Source: Candidatus Saccharimonadota bacterium (lineage in GTDB: Bacteria > Patescibacteriota > Saccharimonadia > Saccharimonadales > EFPC-124). From it: a stretch of DNA of 26,840 nucleotides. The translations under genes were made by a program, and so were the position numbers. The stretch is from the NCBI GenBank assembly GCA_016880595.1, contig JAEHDC010000017.1, positions 1 to 26,840 on the forward strand, read 5' to 3'. Below are positions 13,580 to 21,996 of the stretch, one piece after another. The notes under the pieces are model-generated. The model ran no database searches, was not told where the DNA came from, and saw only the letters and a list, made by a program, of their open reading frames with translations. Every line of letters begins with the position of its first letter. The stretch's first letter is position 1.

Positions 13580-15334
13580 ATGAGCAAAAAATATATTTAT
13601 GTGTTTGGCGGCCTGCAATATTTTAAAGCTATGCAACAAGAAGCTAATAAGGATAAGTTTGTCCTTGTGCATATTGCAGATGAGTTAGAAGATGCCTCCA
13701 GCTATGCAAAATCTCCGGAAATCATTGCCGCACTTTTTGAAGATGCTTACGATAATAAAAAAGAGGTATCTGCCTTTATAAACCTTGGTCGCGGCACGGT
13801 AATTGGCGGCCTAGAGAATATCGCAAAAGCTTGGGACATCATTAAGGAAAGGCATCCTGAGTTAAAAAGTATTCTCTTTGTCGGGCCATCGCATAAAGCA
13901 GCAAAAACTTTCTTTGATAAAAAACTAATATGGCGCATTCTTGAAAAAGAGGGTATCGCCACCCCAAAGACACTGGAGATTGATACAACGCTAAATATGG
14001 AAGAGATTATGAAGCGTAGCTCAGGCTTCCCGTTTCCAGCAGTCCTAAAGGCAACAAAGCTTTCTGGTGGACGCGGTATGAAGCTTGTTAATTCTTCAGA
14101 GGAACTCGGCGATACTTTTAATGAATTTAAAAAAGCCAATCTGGGTGAGCTAATTTTAACTGAGTATGTTGATGGAATTGAGGTCTCATTTGCAGTGCTT
14201 CGTCTAGGAAACACGTTTATGCGCATGCCTGCCTGCTACAAAGAAAAAACTTCATTCGATTTAAAGCATCCAGACTCAAAGGTCAAGTTAGCGGGTGGAT
14301 TCAAAGAATTTGAGGATGCCTATGGTGCAGTCGAAAAACTTATGACGACGCTTAACATAACGGGATGGCTTTACCTAGAAGGGATCCTTCACAAAGACGA
14401 CAACGGTAAATCTACAATTCAATTTATTGAGGGTGCAACTCGCCTAAGCGGTAATTCACCTATAGAAATCGGCTCTCTGGAGGGATTTAACTTCTATAAT
14501 ACGCTAATGAGCTGGATTGAAAATGCTTGCATTGGCTTTGCTCATAGAAATCGTTTATGTATACAGTATGCCTCTTTTAAGCATCACGGCGAAGCGGATG
14601 TAAAAAAGCTATTAGCTCTTAATTGGGTATTGGAAGCTCGCTATGAAGATCTTGCAAAAGTACCATTTTCCACTGATGACAGAACGCGAATTCGCATTAG
14701 CTTTATCGGTGAAACATTTGATTTGGCAAAAGAACGCTCAAATGAGATTGCTAAAATCGTAGATAACCCTGAGTTTACTCTTGACATCCACAAGGCGTTA
14801 GATGATTATGCTAACTCAGATTATATTTATAAGCCACGCAGGCTATCTTCTGGCGCCTGGAGCGAGAACATAACTTGGGAATTCTACATCTCGAGTCATT
14901 TACCAGATCCAAAATTATGCACTGCTGCATTTTGCCTTGCGCTTCAGGGCGATAACAGAGTTGTCTTAACAAAAACAAAGCGCGGTTGGGAAATGCCTGG
15001 CGGCCACATGGAGTCTGGCGAAACGTTAGAGCAAACACTTTTTCGTGAAACACACGAAGAGGGTGGTTATACGCCGCAGCAATACAGGCTATTTGGCTAC
15101 AGAAAAGTAATTTCAAAAAAACCCATTCCTGCCCGTGACGGTAAAGAGTATCCATTTCCAACAAGCTACATTCCGCATTTTATTGCAAAGAGTAACTTCC
15201 CTCTTGCTGGCGTACATGGTGATGAAGACGAAGTGCTAGATAGGCGTGCGTTTGAATTATCTGAGCTATGCGGTCTTGATGTTAGAGAAGCTGCAATCAT
15301 AGAATCAGGCTTGCTACACAAAGAGAAATTGTAA
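13580..15334 (+). CDS. ATP-grasp ligase-Nudix fusion, 584 aa
   Basis: Residues 1-105 form a pre-ATP-grasp region. About 110-310 is an ATP-grasp domain: AVLKATKLSGGRGMKLV (154-170) with its glycine-rich loop, LTEYVDGIEVSF (193-204), and metal-binding FIEGATRLSGN (282-292). It most resembles PurD/carboxylate-amine ligases, which join a carboxylate to an amine via acyl-phosphate. Residues about 441-575 are a Nudix domain with an intact box (GHMESGE, seven residues, RETHEEGGY; 475-497). Residues 310-440 form a linker domain I cannot place. AAAGGG lies 4 nt before the ATG. As last gene of the operon it could attach an amino acid or other acid to the amine made by the preceding gene; this is inference. 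The gap to the convergent T4SS operon is only 93 nt. Confidence 0.88.
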   Translation: MSKKYIYVFGGLQYFKAMQQEANKDKFVLVHIADELEDASSYAKSPEIIAALFEDAYDNKKEVSAFINLGRGTVIGGLENIAKAWDIIKERHPELKSILFVGPSHKAAKTFFDKKLIWRILEKEGIATPKTLEIDTTLNMEEIMKRSSGFPFPAVLKATKLSGGRGMKLVNSSEELGDTFNEFKKANLGELILTEYVDGIEVSFAVLRLGNTFMRMPACYKEKTSFDLKHPDSKVKLAGGFKEFEDAYGAVEKLMTTLNITGWLYLEGILHKDDNGKSTIQFIEGATRLSGNSPIEIGSLEGFNFYNTLMSWIENACIGFAHRNRLCIQYASFKHHGEADVKKLLALNWVLEARYEDLAKVPFSTDDRTRIRISFIGETFDLAKERSNEIAKIVDNPEFTLDIHKALDDYANSDYIYKPRRLSSGAWSENITWEFYISSHLPDPKLCTAAFCLALQGDNRVVLTKTKRGWEMPGGHMESGETLEQTLFRETHEEGGYTPQQYRLFGYRKVISKKPIPARDGKEYPFPTSYIPHFIAKSNFPLAGVHGDEDEVLDRRAFELSELCGLDVREAAIIESGLLHKEKL

Positions 15335-15427
15335 TTTTTGTTCGCATAAATAAGCGATCAAGAGGCGCGTATCAATCTCGAACAGCATAGTAGTAGTGGC
15401 CATATAACTTCCATTTTAGCGGCGACC

Positions 15428-18100
15428 CTAAGCGGAACGATTTCTCCTATAGCTCCTTCTGCGCTTAAGCGTATCTTTGCCGCCAGTCGTCTTTTTAATG
15501 GTTTCACTGGCTGGTTTTAGCTCTTCTTTTTTCGGTTCTGGCTTTGGCGGCGGAGTGTAGGGTTTGCTGTAAAGCTCTTTGGAGGTCTTTTTGACTAGGT
15601 TGGCTATTTCTTTGCTGCCTTGGTCGGTTATCAGGATGGTTTCGCCGGAGAATGTTTCGGGAGCGTCGCCAGCGCCTATGCGTATGTAAAAGTTGTGCTT
15701 TGGCAGGCGCATAATTTCACCTTCTTCAATGCGGTCTTTAAACTGGTGTAACATTAGTTCTTCGTCGGCGGGGTTGCCGGTGCGGAAGCAAACAACTGTG
15801 CCTGCGTTATCTAGGATGTTTTCGGTAAGATCACGATCTTGCTGTGATGTTGACTGCTCGGCCATGGTTAAGAAAAACTTATATTTGCGTGATTCAGAAA
15901 GTATCTGTGTGAATAGTGGCGATATAAAGTTTTGGCATTCGTCAACGTATAGGTGGAATGGGCGCCGGTCATCTTCTTCAATTTCAATGCGCCGGTATGC
16001 TGCAAGCTGTAATTTGGCAAGGACTGTCGTGCCTATCACTTCGGACGTGTCTTCGCCAATTGCACCTTTAGCCAGGTTGCAGATCAGGATTTTGCCGGAA
16101 TTCATTATATCGTCAAAACTTATTGTGGATTCTTTTTGCTCTAGCATGCGCCGTGTTACCGCGGATAGCTGGAAGCGTCCGATCTTGGTAATAACGCCGT
16201 CCATAGATTTGTATTTTTGGTAATCTCCCGCTAAGCCAAATTCATGCAGCCAGAAGTCTTTAAGGTATTCGTCCTCCAGCTTGGGCACAATCTGTTTGCG
16301 GTACTCGGCGTCATTCAGCAATTTGCGGATAGTGAACAAGGTGGCGCCTTCAATGTAAAAGGCGGTGTGAATAGCGTTGCGCAGGACATGCTCAATGCGA
16401 TGGCCGCCGGTATCGTCATCGGAGAACACTTTGCGGAAGATAGACACAATCGCCTCCGTTACAAAGTCTTTAGCTATCAGAAGTTCGTCACCTTCTAGCC
16501 CGGGCGGAAGCTCCAACAGGTTCATGCCTATAGGGCTGCTAATTTCTTTGGGATAGAGGTAGATGACGTCTTTAATGCGTTCCTTGGGTATGTATTTGAG
16601 CAGCCACATAGCCATGTCTCCGTGCGGGTCAATTACGGCCGCGCCTTTGCCGCTAAGAATATCTTGCAAGATAGCATATTTTAGCAGTGTGGTTTTGCCG
16701 CTGCCTGTGGCGCCAATGACGTACATGTGGCGTTCGCGCTCGTCTGCTATTAAACCGATATTCGTTATGTTGCCATGGTAAATATTGCGCCCTAGCACTA
16801 CATCAAAATTACCTTTGTCGGCGCGGCTCCTGATGGCCAATGGTGGCGCAAGTGCTTTGCCGAACGAGTGTGCTACGTCGCCATTATGTACCGCCGTGCT
16901 GTTAGGAAAATGATAAATATCTGATACCTCTTTTGCTGACAGCAGGCAGCAATTTTTTCCAAAAAGTCCGGGCAGCCGGTGCTCAAATGCAAAGCGCCTG
17001 TATTTGGTACGTAGGTTATACGGAAAATTGAAACGGCTTTTTATGGCCTGGCGGCTTGTGCGATATACATTGAATGATTTGCGTATATCGTTGCCTTTGG
17101 CTAAGCTAGCCTTGCTCGCTACGACCAATGCGCGAATGTTGGTTAAAAACAAGTCGCCGTTTAACTTCTCGCTGACTTGTTGTGCCAGCTCTTCTTCTAA
17201 AGATCCCATGTCGCGCTCCGGCCTTATGCCAGCGGCAACCTGTTTGTAGTGGCTTGCAGTGCTGTACTGCGGGGATTTGCCGGATTTTGACGGGCCGTGG
17301 TAAACATCGCCAGCCGCAGAAGTTACGCCTAGTAGCGCCGAGCTAATACCATCCTTCAGTACGCCACCAAGTGATTTGTGATGTCTTTTGCCTAGCGCGT
17401 CCAAATGCTCCTTATTGTGTAACAACCGGTTGCAAATCTTATCTACCTGTCGCAAGGTGGTAGGCGACAACACAAATTGAAGCGCCATAACTTCGCCCGG
17501 CTGCAAATTGGCCATTGCGGTTAGCAGATAGCCAACGGGGTCGGCTTGTTCAAAGGATTCGTGACCCTGCAAAGGATAGTAGCGGTTTTTTAGCTTGAAC
17601 TCTAACAACCTGGCGCGCAGTCGCTGGGCTTTCGTCAGATAATCCCCGACCTCTTTAACGCGAATGTCTGTGCCGAACCCGGCAATGGCTTTTTCAAAAC
17701 TGTCGCGGCTCTCTTTTGGCACGCAGAAGATATAACGAATGCCTTGCTCGCGCGTACCGACTAACTCCACGGAAAACGCCATTCGGCGCAGCAGTAACTT
17801 GTCTTGAAGCGTGCGTGTGTCATTATTGCCGTGCAAAGTTTCAAAGAGTTGTTTGTGCGCTTCTGGTGTTTTGTCGTAAAAAGCAGGTGGCGTTAATTCC
17901 AAGAACAGCAAATCACGGCGTAGCAAATGACGCATTTCAAGTACTCGCAACGTTAAAAGTGCGAGCTGCCATAATAAATATGCGCTTATTACCAATATGG
18001 CTGCAATTAACGCAATACGCGGCAATGAAGAGACGAAGGCATCCAAGAAGCGCACAAAACCGTCAAACTGTTCTTGGGTTGGAAAATCTGTGTCAATCAT
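15428..18100 (-). CDS. VirD4/TraG-like T4SS ATPase (coupling-protein type), 890 aa
   Basis: A membrane segment lies near residues 28-52. A long N-terminal region follows, then the ATPase: Walker A VIGATGSGKTTLLKY (461-475), DPHGDMAMW (491-499), and Walker B HLYVDECQNF (716-725). The tail is proline/lysine-rich and ends in RRRSYRRNRSA. This is the HerA/VirD4-like conjugation ATPase of CPR elements and would feed the DNA-protein complex into the T4SS channel at the membrane. The ATG at 18100 overlaps the CHAP gene stop (ATGA). It is the last gene of the operon that starts at 23295. Confidence 0.88.
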   Translation of the reverse strand: MIDTDFPTQEQFDGFVRFLDAFVSSLPRIALIAAILVISAYLLWQLALLTLRVLEMRHLLRRDLLFLELTPPAFYDKTPEAHKQLFETLHGNNDTRTLQDKLLLRRMAFSVELVGTREQGIRYIFCVPKESRDSFEKAIAGFGTDIRVKEVGDYLTKAQRLRARLLEFKLKNRYYPLQGHESFEQADPVGYLLTAMANLQPGEVMALQFVLSPTTLRQVDKICNRLLHNKEHLDALGKRHHKSLGGVLKDGISSALLGVTSAAGDVYHGPSKSGKSPQYSTASHYKQVAAGIRPERDMGSLEEELAQQVSEKLNGDLFLTNIRALVVASKASLAKGNDIRKSFNVYRTSRQAIKSRFNFPYNLRTKYRRFAFEHRLPGLFGKNCCLLSAKEVSDIYHFPNSTAVHNGDVAHSFGKALAPPLAIRSRADKGNFDVVLGRNIYHGNITNIGLIADERERHMYVIGATGSGKTTLLKYAILQDILSGKGAAVIDPHGDMAMWLLKYIPKERIKDVIYLYPKEISSPIGMNLLELPPGLEGDELLIAKDFVTEAIVSIFRKVFSDDDTGGHRIEHVLRNAIHTAFYIEGATLFTIRKLLNDAEYRKQIVPKLEDEYLKDFWLHEFGLAGDYQKYKSMDGVITKIGRFQLSAVTRRMLEQKESTISFDDIMNSGKILICNLAKGAIGEDTSEVIGTTVLAKLQLAAYRRIEIEEDDRRPFHLYVDECQNFISPLFTQILSESRKYKFFLTMAEQSTSQQDRDLTENILDNAGTVVCFRTGNPADEELMLHQFKDRIEEGEIMRLPKHNFYIRIGAGDAPETFSGETILITDQGSKEIANLVKKTSKELYSKPYTPPPKPEPKKEELKPASETIKKTTGGKDTLKRRRSYRRNRSA

Positions 18101-18642
18101 GGCGCTTCCTTGTAATGTATAAAATTGTATTTTTGCGCATCTAAAACTGTAAAAGTCCGCTCGCTTACTACATTTAAGCCTTTAGCGTTCATTTCCGAGA
18201 TTGTCCAAGAGCCAGTTGCAGGATCAACTTTTGTAACATACGCAACGTGGCCTAAACCACCGGCAGAGTTGGCGGTTTGCATGATTGCGCCAGCGGCTGG
18301 TGATTGATCAACTTTATAGCCTTGGAGCTGCGCATTCAACGCCCAGTCGGCGGCATTACCCCATGTATTGGATATGGGATGCCCGTCATTTTTGCGCATG
18401 ATAAATACCCAGTAGGTGCAGTTGCCCCAAGCGTAAGTATTATCTTCTGGCGAGTTCCCGGTGTAATATATGCCATCACCAGAATTCCCCGCACTAACCT
18501 CACCGCTAATTAAACTGTCAATATCCGGAATCGAAGCCACCGCCACGCCGGGTAAAATTAGTAAAAAGAGTACTATGCCAAGAATAACTCCGGTTTCAAC
18601 TTTGAATGAAACAAGTTTTTTGCGGAGCAGCAGCGGCATCAT
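18097..18642 (-). CDS. CHAP-domain cell-wall hydrolase of the T4SS, 181 aa
   Basis: The N-terminus has a hydrophobic segment (VILGIVLFLLILPGVAVAS, residues about 19-37), acting as signal or anchor. The CHAP domain carries its cysteine in WGNCTYWV and its histidine in GLGHVAYV, with WGNAADWALNA between. CHAP enzymes cut peptidoglycan peptides or amide bonds; in T4SS operons this is the VirB1-like function that opens the wall for the channel. Both ends overlap neighbours by ATGA, so translation is coupled to VirB4 and the coupling ATPase. Confidence 0.88.
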   Translation of the reverse strand: MMPLLLRKKLVSFKVETGVILGIVLFLLILPGVAVASIPDIDSLISGEVSAGNSGDGIYYTGNSPEDNTYAWGNCTYWVFIMRKNDGHPISNTWGNAADWALNAQLQGYKVDQSPAAGAIMQTANSAGGLGHVAYVTKVDPATGSWTISEMNAKGLNVVSERTFTVLDAQKYNFIHYKEAP

Positions 18643-20372
18643 GGCGCGTATAGCTCTGCCGGATTAGTTGTAATTAGCGGATGCTCTTTTGGTGAAGCAA
18701 TAATGCGGACGGCTACATGGTTTTGGTCGGCGATAGTTAGAGCATCGCCGCGCCCGCACGTCAGCAAAAAGCTTTCTTCGTACTCGCTTAGGTTGAATTC
18801 CGAAACAACGCCTTTGATAGTAGTCGTATCCTGTTTCATTAAAATGCGCAGTGAACTTTGCGAGGCAATAGCGCGACCGTATTCGCTATGTAAAAAGTCA
18901 TTCGCCTGTTGGGAGATGATAGAAACGCCTAAGTAGTATTTGCGGGCGCGGCGCACCAGGCCAGATACAAAACGGGCGCTTTCTTCGTGTTCCAGCAGCA
19001 TCCAGCCTTCATCAATCACAAGCAGCCGCTTTTCCGGCTTGGCCTTAACCTGATTTTGCACAAAGTTGGCAATGATCATCATCATGATTTGGCGCAAAGA
19101 TTCCGGTAGGTCTTTAATATCGAAGATCACAAGCCGGTTGTCCAGCTTGATGTTGGTTTGCGCGTTAAAGACGTGGGCTAGAGTACCGCTGATGTACTTT
19201 TCTAGCCGTTCGCAAAGTTGCAATTGTCCTAAATCCTTCAGCTTGGCGTACAGGTCTTCTAGTAGCGGTGACTTTTTCGCCTTGTCGTAAATTTTGAGGA
19301 TGGCTTTATCTACGGCGGCTTTCTCGCGGGCGCTCAAACCCTCGGCCATGAGCGAAATCACTTCGGTCAAATCCTGAGCGTGCTCGGACAGGTCGCTTCT
19401 GGTATGTGCAGTGGTAGCTAGGTCAAATGGATTGATTTTCTCTTTAGATTTCGCCGACAGTTTAACGTAAGTGCCATTTACCGATTCGGCTAAGTTTTTG
19501 TACTCCCGCTCCGGGTCTATGACAATGACCTTTGTGCCTTGCATGAGCTGACGCAAAATTTCAACCTTAGTTGCATAGCTTTTGCCGCTGCCAGACTGAG
19601 CAAACACAATACTGTTGGCATTATGCAAACTAAATCTATCTAAAATTACCAACGAATTGTTAGATTTGTTAACGCCGTACAAAATGCCTTTTTCTTGTAC
19701 TAGCTCAGATGACATAAACGGGAAGGCCAATGCTGCAGAAGAACTGTCCAGGTTTCGTTTTTGGTTTAATTCATCCTCGCCGCGCGGCAAGACGGATTGC
19801 AAGGCTTCAAGCTGCTGGTAGCGGGCGGTTTTAATATTGAACATGCGCGCCGCTAGAGCGTTTTCCAGCATCTTCGTAACCTTATTCAATTCATCCAAAG
19901 TCTCTGCGCGTAAGCTAACGTAAATTGACATCTGGAATAATTTTTCTTGTCCGCGCTGGATTTTGTCGCGTAGCTCCATGGCAGAGTCGAGCGGGTCGGT
20001 AATCTCTGAGCCCACAATTGCACCTTTGCGCATCAAGGCTCTGCGTGTTGATTCTAGTTCGGTAATCTTACGATTTAATTTTGGCAGCGCCAACAGTGCG
20101 TCAACTTCATGAATATGGTAGGAAATATCCGCATTGTGATTGAAGTGAATTAGACTATCAAGCCAACCGCTAGAAGCCATAAATGGGTAGCCGGAGATAA
20201 ACATAGTTCGCACGAATTGGCCATCAATGACTAAGTGGTCGGTGTTTTCCTCCAGACCTTCATAAGAAAGCGCGTCAACTTGATCTTGCTCGCCAAAGGT
20301 GAAGGCGAGTTCTTTTGGACGTTCGTCACGCCGCTTTTTCCACTCGGCAAATTTTGTTATCGCGGTGATCAT
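18639..20372 (-). CDS. virB4: VirB4-family T4SS ATPase, 577 aa
   Basis: Walker A is AQSGSGKS (258-265), followed by VIVIDPEREYKNLAE (282-296), typical of VirB4/TraC. Walker B is RLLVIDEGWMLL (449-460), then the SIISQQANDF and QSSLRILMKQD motifs. The N-terminal 240 residues are the usual VirB4 N-domain. The separate 206-residue protein upstream supplies the more N-terminal TraC-like part found fused in some systems. The ATG at 20372 overlaps the upstream stop (ATGA). It would power pilin extraction and substrate transfer. Confidence 0.92.
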   Translation of the reverse strand: MITAITKFAEWKKRRDERPKELAFTFGEQDQVDALSYEGLEENTDHLVIDGQFVRTMFISGYPFMASSGWLDSLIHFNHNADISYHIHEVDALLALPKLNRKITELESTRRALMRKGAIVGSEITDPLDSAMELRDKIQRGQEKLFQMSIYVSLRAETLDELNKVTKMLENALAARMFNIKTARYQQLEALQSVLPRGEDELNQKRNLDSSSAALAFPFMSSELVQEKGILYGVNKSNNSLVILDRFSLHNANSIVFAQSGSGKSYATKVEILRQLMQGTKVIVIDPEREYKNLAESVNGTYVKLSAKSKEKINPFDLATTAHTRSDLSEHAQDLTEVISLMAEGLSAREKAAVDKAILKIYDKAKKSPLLEDLYAKLKDLGQLQLCERLEKYISGTLAHVFNAQTNIKLDNRLVIFDIKDLPESLRQIMMMIIANFVQNQVKAKPEKRLLVIDEGWMLLEHEESARFVSGLVRRARKYYLGVSIISQQANDFLHSEYGRAIASQSSLRILMKQDTTTIKGVVSEFNLSEYEESFLLTCGRGDALTIADQNHVAVRIIASPKEHPLITTNPAELYAP

Positions 20373-20989
20373 TGCTGCTCCTTTCGGATGTACGAATTAT
20401 TAAGCAAAGTAGCAACTTGCTCACTGATCGGCTGGCGCTTGGCTTGGGCAGGGCTGTAAAAAGTGTGGAATAAATCGAGTAATTCCAAATTATTTAATTG
20501 GCGTGTCCGCATTCCTAGTCGCATCAACCCTTTACCTACCATATCGGCATTGAGAGAAAGTTGTTCTTTGGCGGTTTCAAAGTCATTGGCAGCGTATGGC
20601 AGCACTACATAAAAGTGGCGCGATAGGATTTTATTATCGCGCACCAAACTTTGCACAAACTCGGTATAGTTTTCTATTTGGTCGCGGTAAATTGGTTTTT
20701 TTTCTTCGGCCAGCAGTTCTTGAACGTCTGCCAGATATTTGTCCATGTCTAGTTCACGTATCCGAACAACGATTTCTAGCGGGCAGGGCAAAGAGTCCAA
20801 GAAGCTTTCATAGGTGTCAATTAGCGCGTCTTGTTCTTCCTCGCTTTTTAGCTCAAAATTAACTGGGGATACTTCAATGACCACGCGATATTGGCTATTG
20901 GGCAATAAAAGCATATTGCCTTTAACGCCATTAATGTTAATTTGTTGCCGCGCTGAGGCCTTCTTGCGGGACTTCTGTAAGATGGACAC
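20369..20989 (-). CDS. TraC-like VirB4-partner protein, 206 aa
   Basis: It contains INGVKGNMLLLPNSQYRVV, then SPVNFELKSEEEQDALIDTY, the signature of TraC-like domains encoded between PrgI and VirB4. The start is placed at GTG 20989 because AAAGGAG lies 6 nt upstream; a longer reading from 21025 would overlap PrgI by 89 nt. With this start the overlap with PrgI is 53 nt. No membrane segment is seen. It probably docks VirB4 at the inner face of the membrane (inference). Confidence 0.8.
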   Translation of the reverse strand: MSILQKSRKKASARQQININGVKGNMLLLPNSQYRVVIEVSPVNFELKSEEEQDALIDTYESFLDSLPCPLEIVVRIRELDMDKYLADVQELLAEEKKPIYRDQIENYTEFVQSLVRDNKILSRHFYVVLPYAANDFETAKEQLSLNADMVGKGLMRLGMRTRQLNNLELLDLFHTFYSPAQAKRQPISEQVATLLNNSYIRKEQQ

Positions 20990-21473
20990 GCAATTCTCCT
21001 TTCTTGGTTGTAGTAAAGTGGACATTTGCAGCCGGATCGGCGATTAGGCTTTCAATTCTGGCGCGTTCTGTAGCAGAGAGATGCATTAGATGTTTGACGA
21101 CATCTTTTTGAGTTTTAGTTTCTGGTTGCGGCGTGTTGTCTATGGCGGCTGTTATTGAAATCTCACGAGCATGAGCACTGTTTTTATTGAACAGATAATA
21201 TTTTGGTCGAGTATTGTAATGAAGCAAGGTAATTCCCCAAAATAGTAGAATTTTGCCTTTGATTCGGATGGCGAGCAATGCGGAGATCACCGCTACGCAG
21301 ACTATCAGCACAACTTTGTAGACTGCATAATTAAAAAATGGCGGCAGTACAACAAACACTGCGCTGCCGCCAAAAATTGGCGAGACCAACAATAACAATT
21401 GAGAGAGGCTAAGTTTGCCTGCGATTCTGTCTTCAACGGTGGTGATCTGAGCTGGAACTATAGTGGATCTCAT
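20937..21473 (-). CDS. PrgI family T4SS membrane protein, 178 aa
   Basis: It opens with VPAQITTVEDRIAGKLSLSQ, the PrgI hallmark, then two membrane segments (about 25-48 and 52-70). The motif LLFWGITLLHYNTRPKYYLF follows and then a soluble tail. PrgI proteins are VirB3-like components of T4SS in Gram-positives and CPR. AAGGAG lies close to the ATG at 21473, which overlaps the stop of the preceding ORF. Confidence 0.88.
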   Translation of the reverse strand: MRSTIVPAQITTVEDRIAGKLSLSQLLLLVSPIFGGSAVFVVLPPFFNYAVYKVVLIVCVAVISALLAIRIKGKILLFWGITLLHYNTRPKYYLFNKNSAHAREISITAAIDNTPQPETKTQKDVVKHLMHLSATERARIESLIADPAANVHFTTTKKGELRVHLTEVPQEGLSAATN

Positions 21474-21976
21474 GTTTCAATCTCCTTTTTGATCTTTTTA
21501 GGCTTTGGTTTTGCGGCTGGTTTTTGAGTCGAGCCTTCAACAATTATTTGTTCGTTTTTGACTGGCGTTTGCATTCGCCGCGTTTCCCCAGTACTTAAGC
21601 TAGCCTCTGATCTTTTGGGCGCACGACTACTTAGCGCTTGCTGATTTGTAGGCTCGGGGCGGCCTTCGATGCGTTTTCTCTTTTTATTGCTCTCTATATT
21701 ATCTGTATTGTAGTAACCTCTGCCACTATGACGTGACGAATTATGCCCACTAAGATAACTAACGCCGCGCATAAACGACCCGGCCATTTTTTTGGCCGCC
21801 CTTGGCGTACTGGCAGCATATGAAAGCTCTTTCATCACGCCTTGCGTTTTTAGCAGCGCCAAAACTGTGGCCAAACCAACCATTAAAGTCATAAGAGTAT
21901 TTGGCTGGCCGCTGGTATCGTCTTGTAACATACCGCTAAAAATTGACGAAGCAAGTTGCAAAATAATCACCTGCAC
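21470..21976 (-). CDS. C-terminal part of the VirB6/TrbL-like protein, separate frame
   Basis: The first 50 residues (VIILQLASSIFSGML, then LMTLMVGLATVLALLKTQGV) are the usual continuation of CPR VirB6-like proteins. The rest is a long basic, low-complexity cytoplasmic tail ending PKKIKKEIET. The frame opens at a GTG at 21976 without a ribosome site, directly after an in-frame TGA (21980-21982). The upstream frame at 21997-22950 ends in FKDFATSSLK, where relatives run straight on. It is therefore probably one gene split by a one-base loss in the T4 run at 22006-22009 plus a TGA, rather than two genes. Confidence 0.65.
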   Translation of the reverse strand: MQVIILQLASSIFSGMLQDDTSGQPNTLMTLMVGLATVLALLKTQGVMKELSYAASTPRAAKKMAGSFMRGVSYLSGHNSSRHSGRGYYNTDNIESNKKRKRIEGRPEPTNQQALSSRAPKRSEASLSTGETRRMQTPVKNEQIIVEGSTQKPAAKPKPKKIKKEIET

Positions 21977-21996
21977 AAATCAAACAAAAATGGTTG

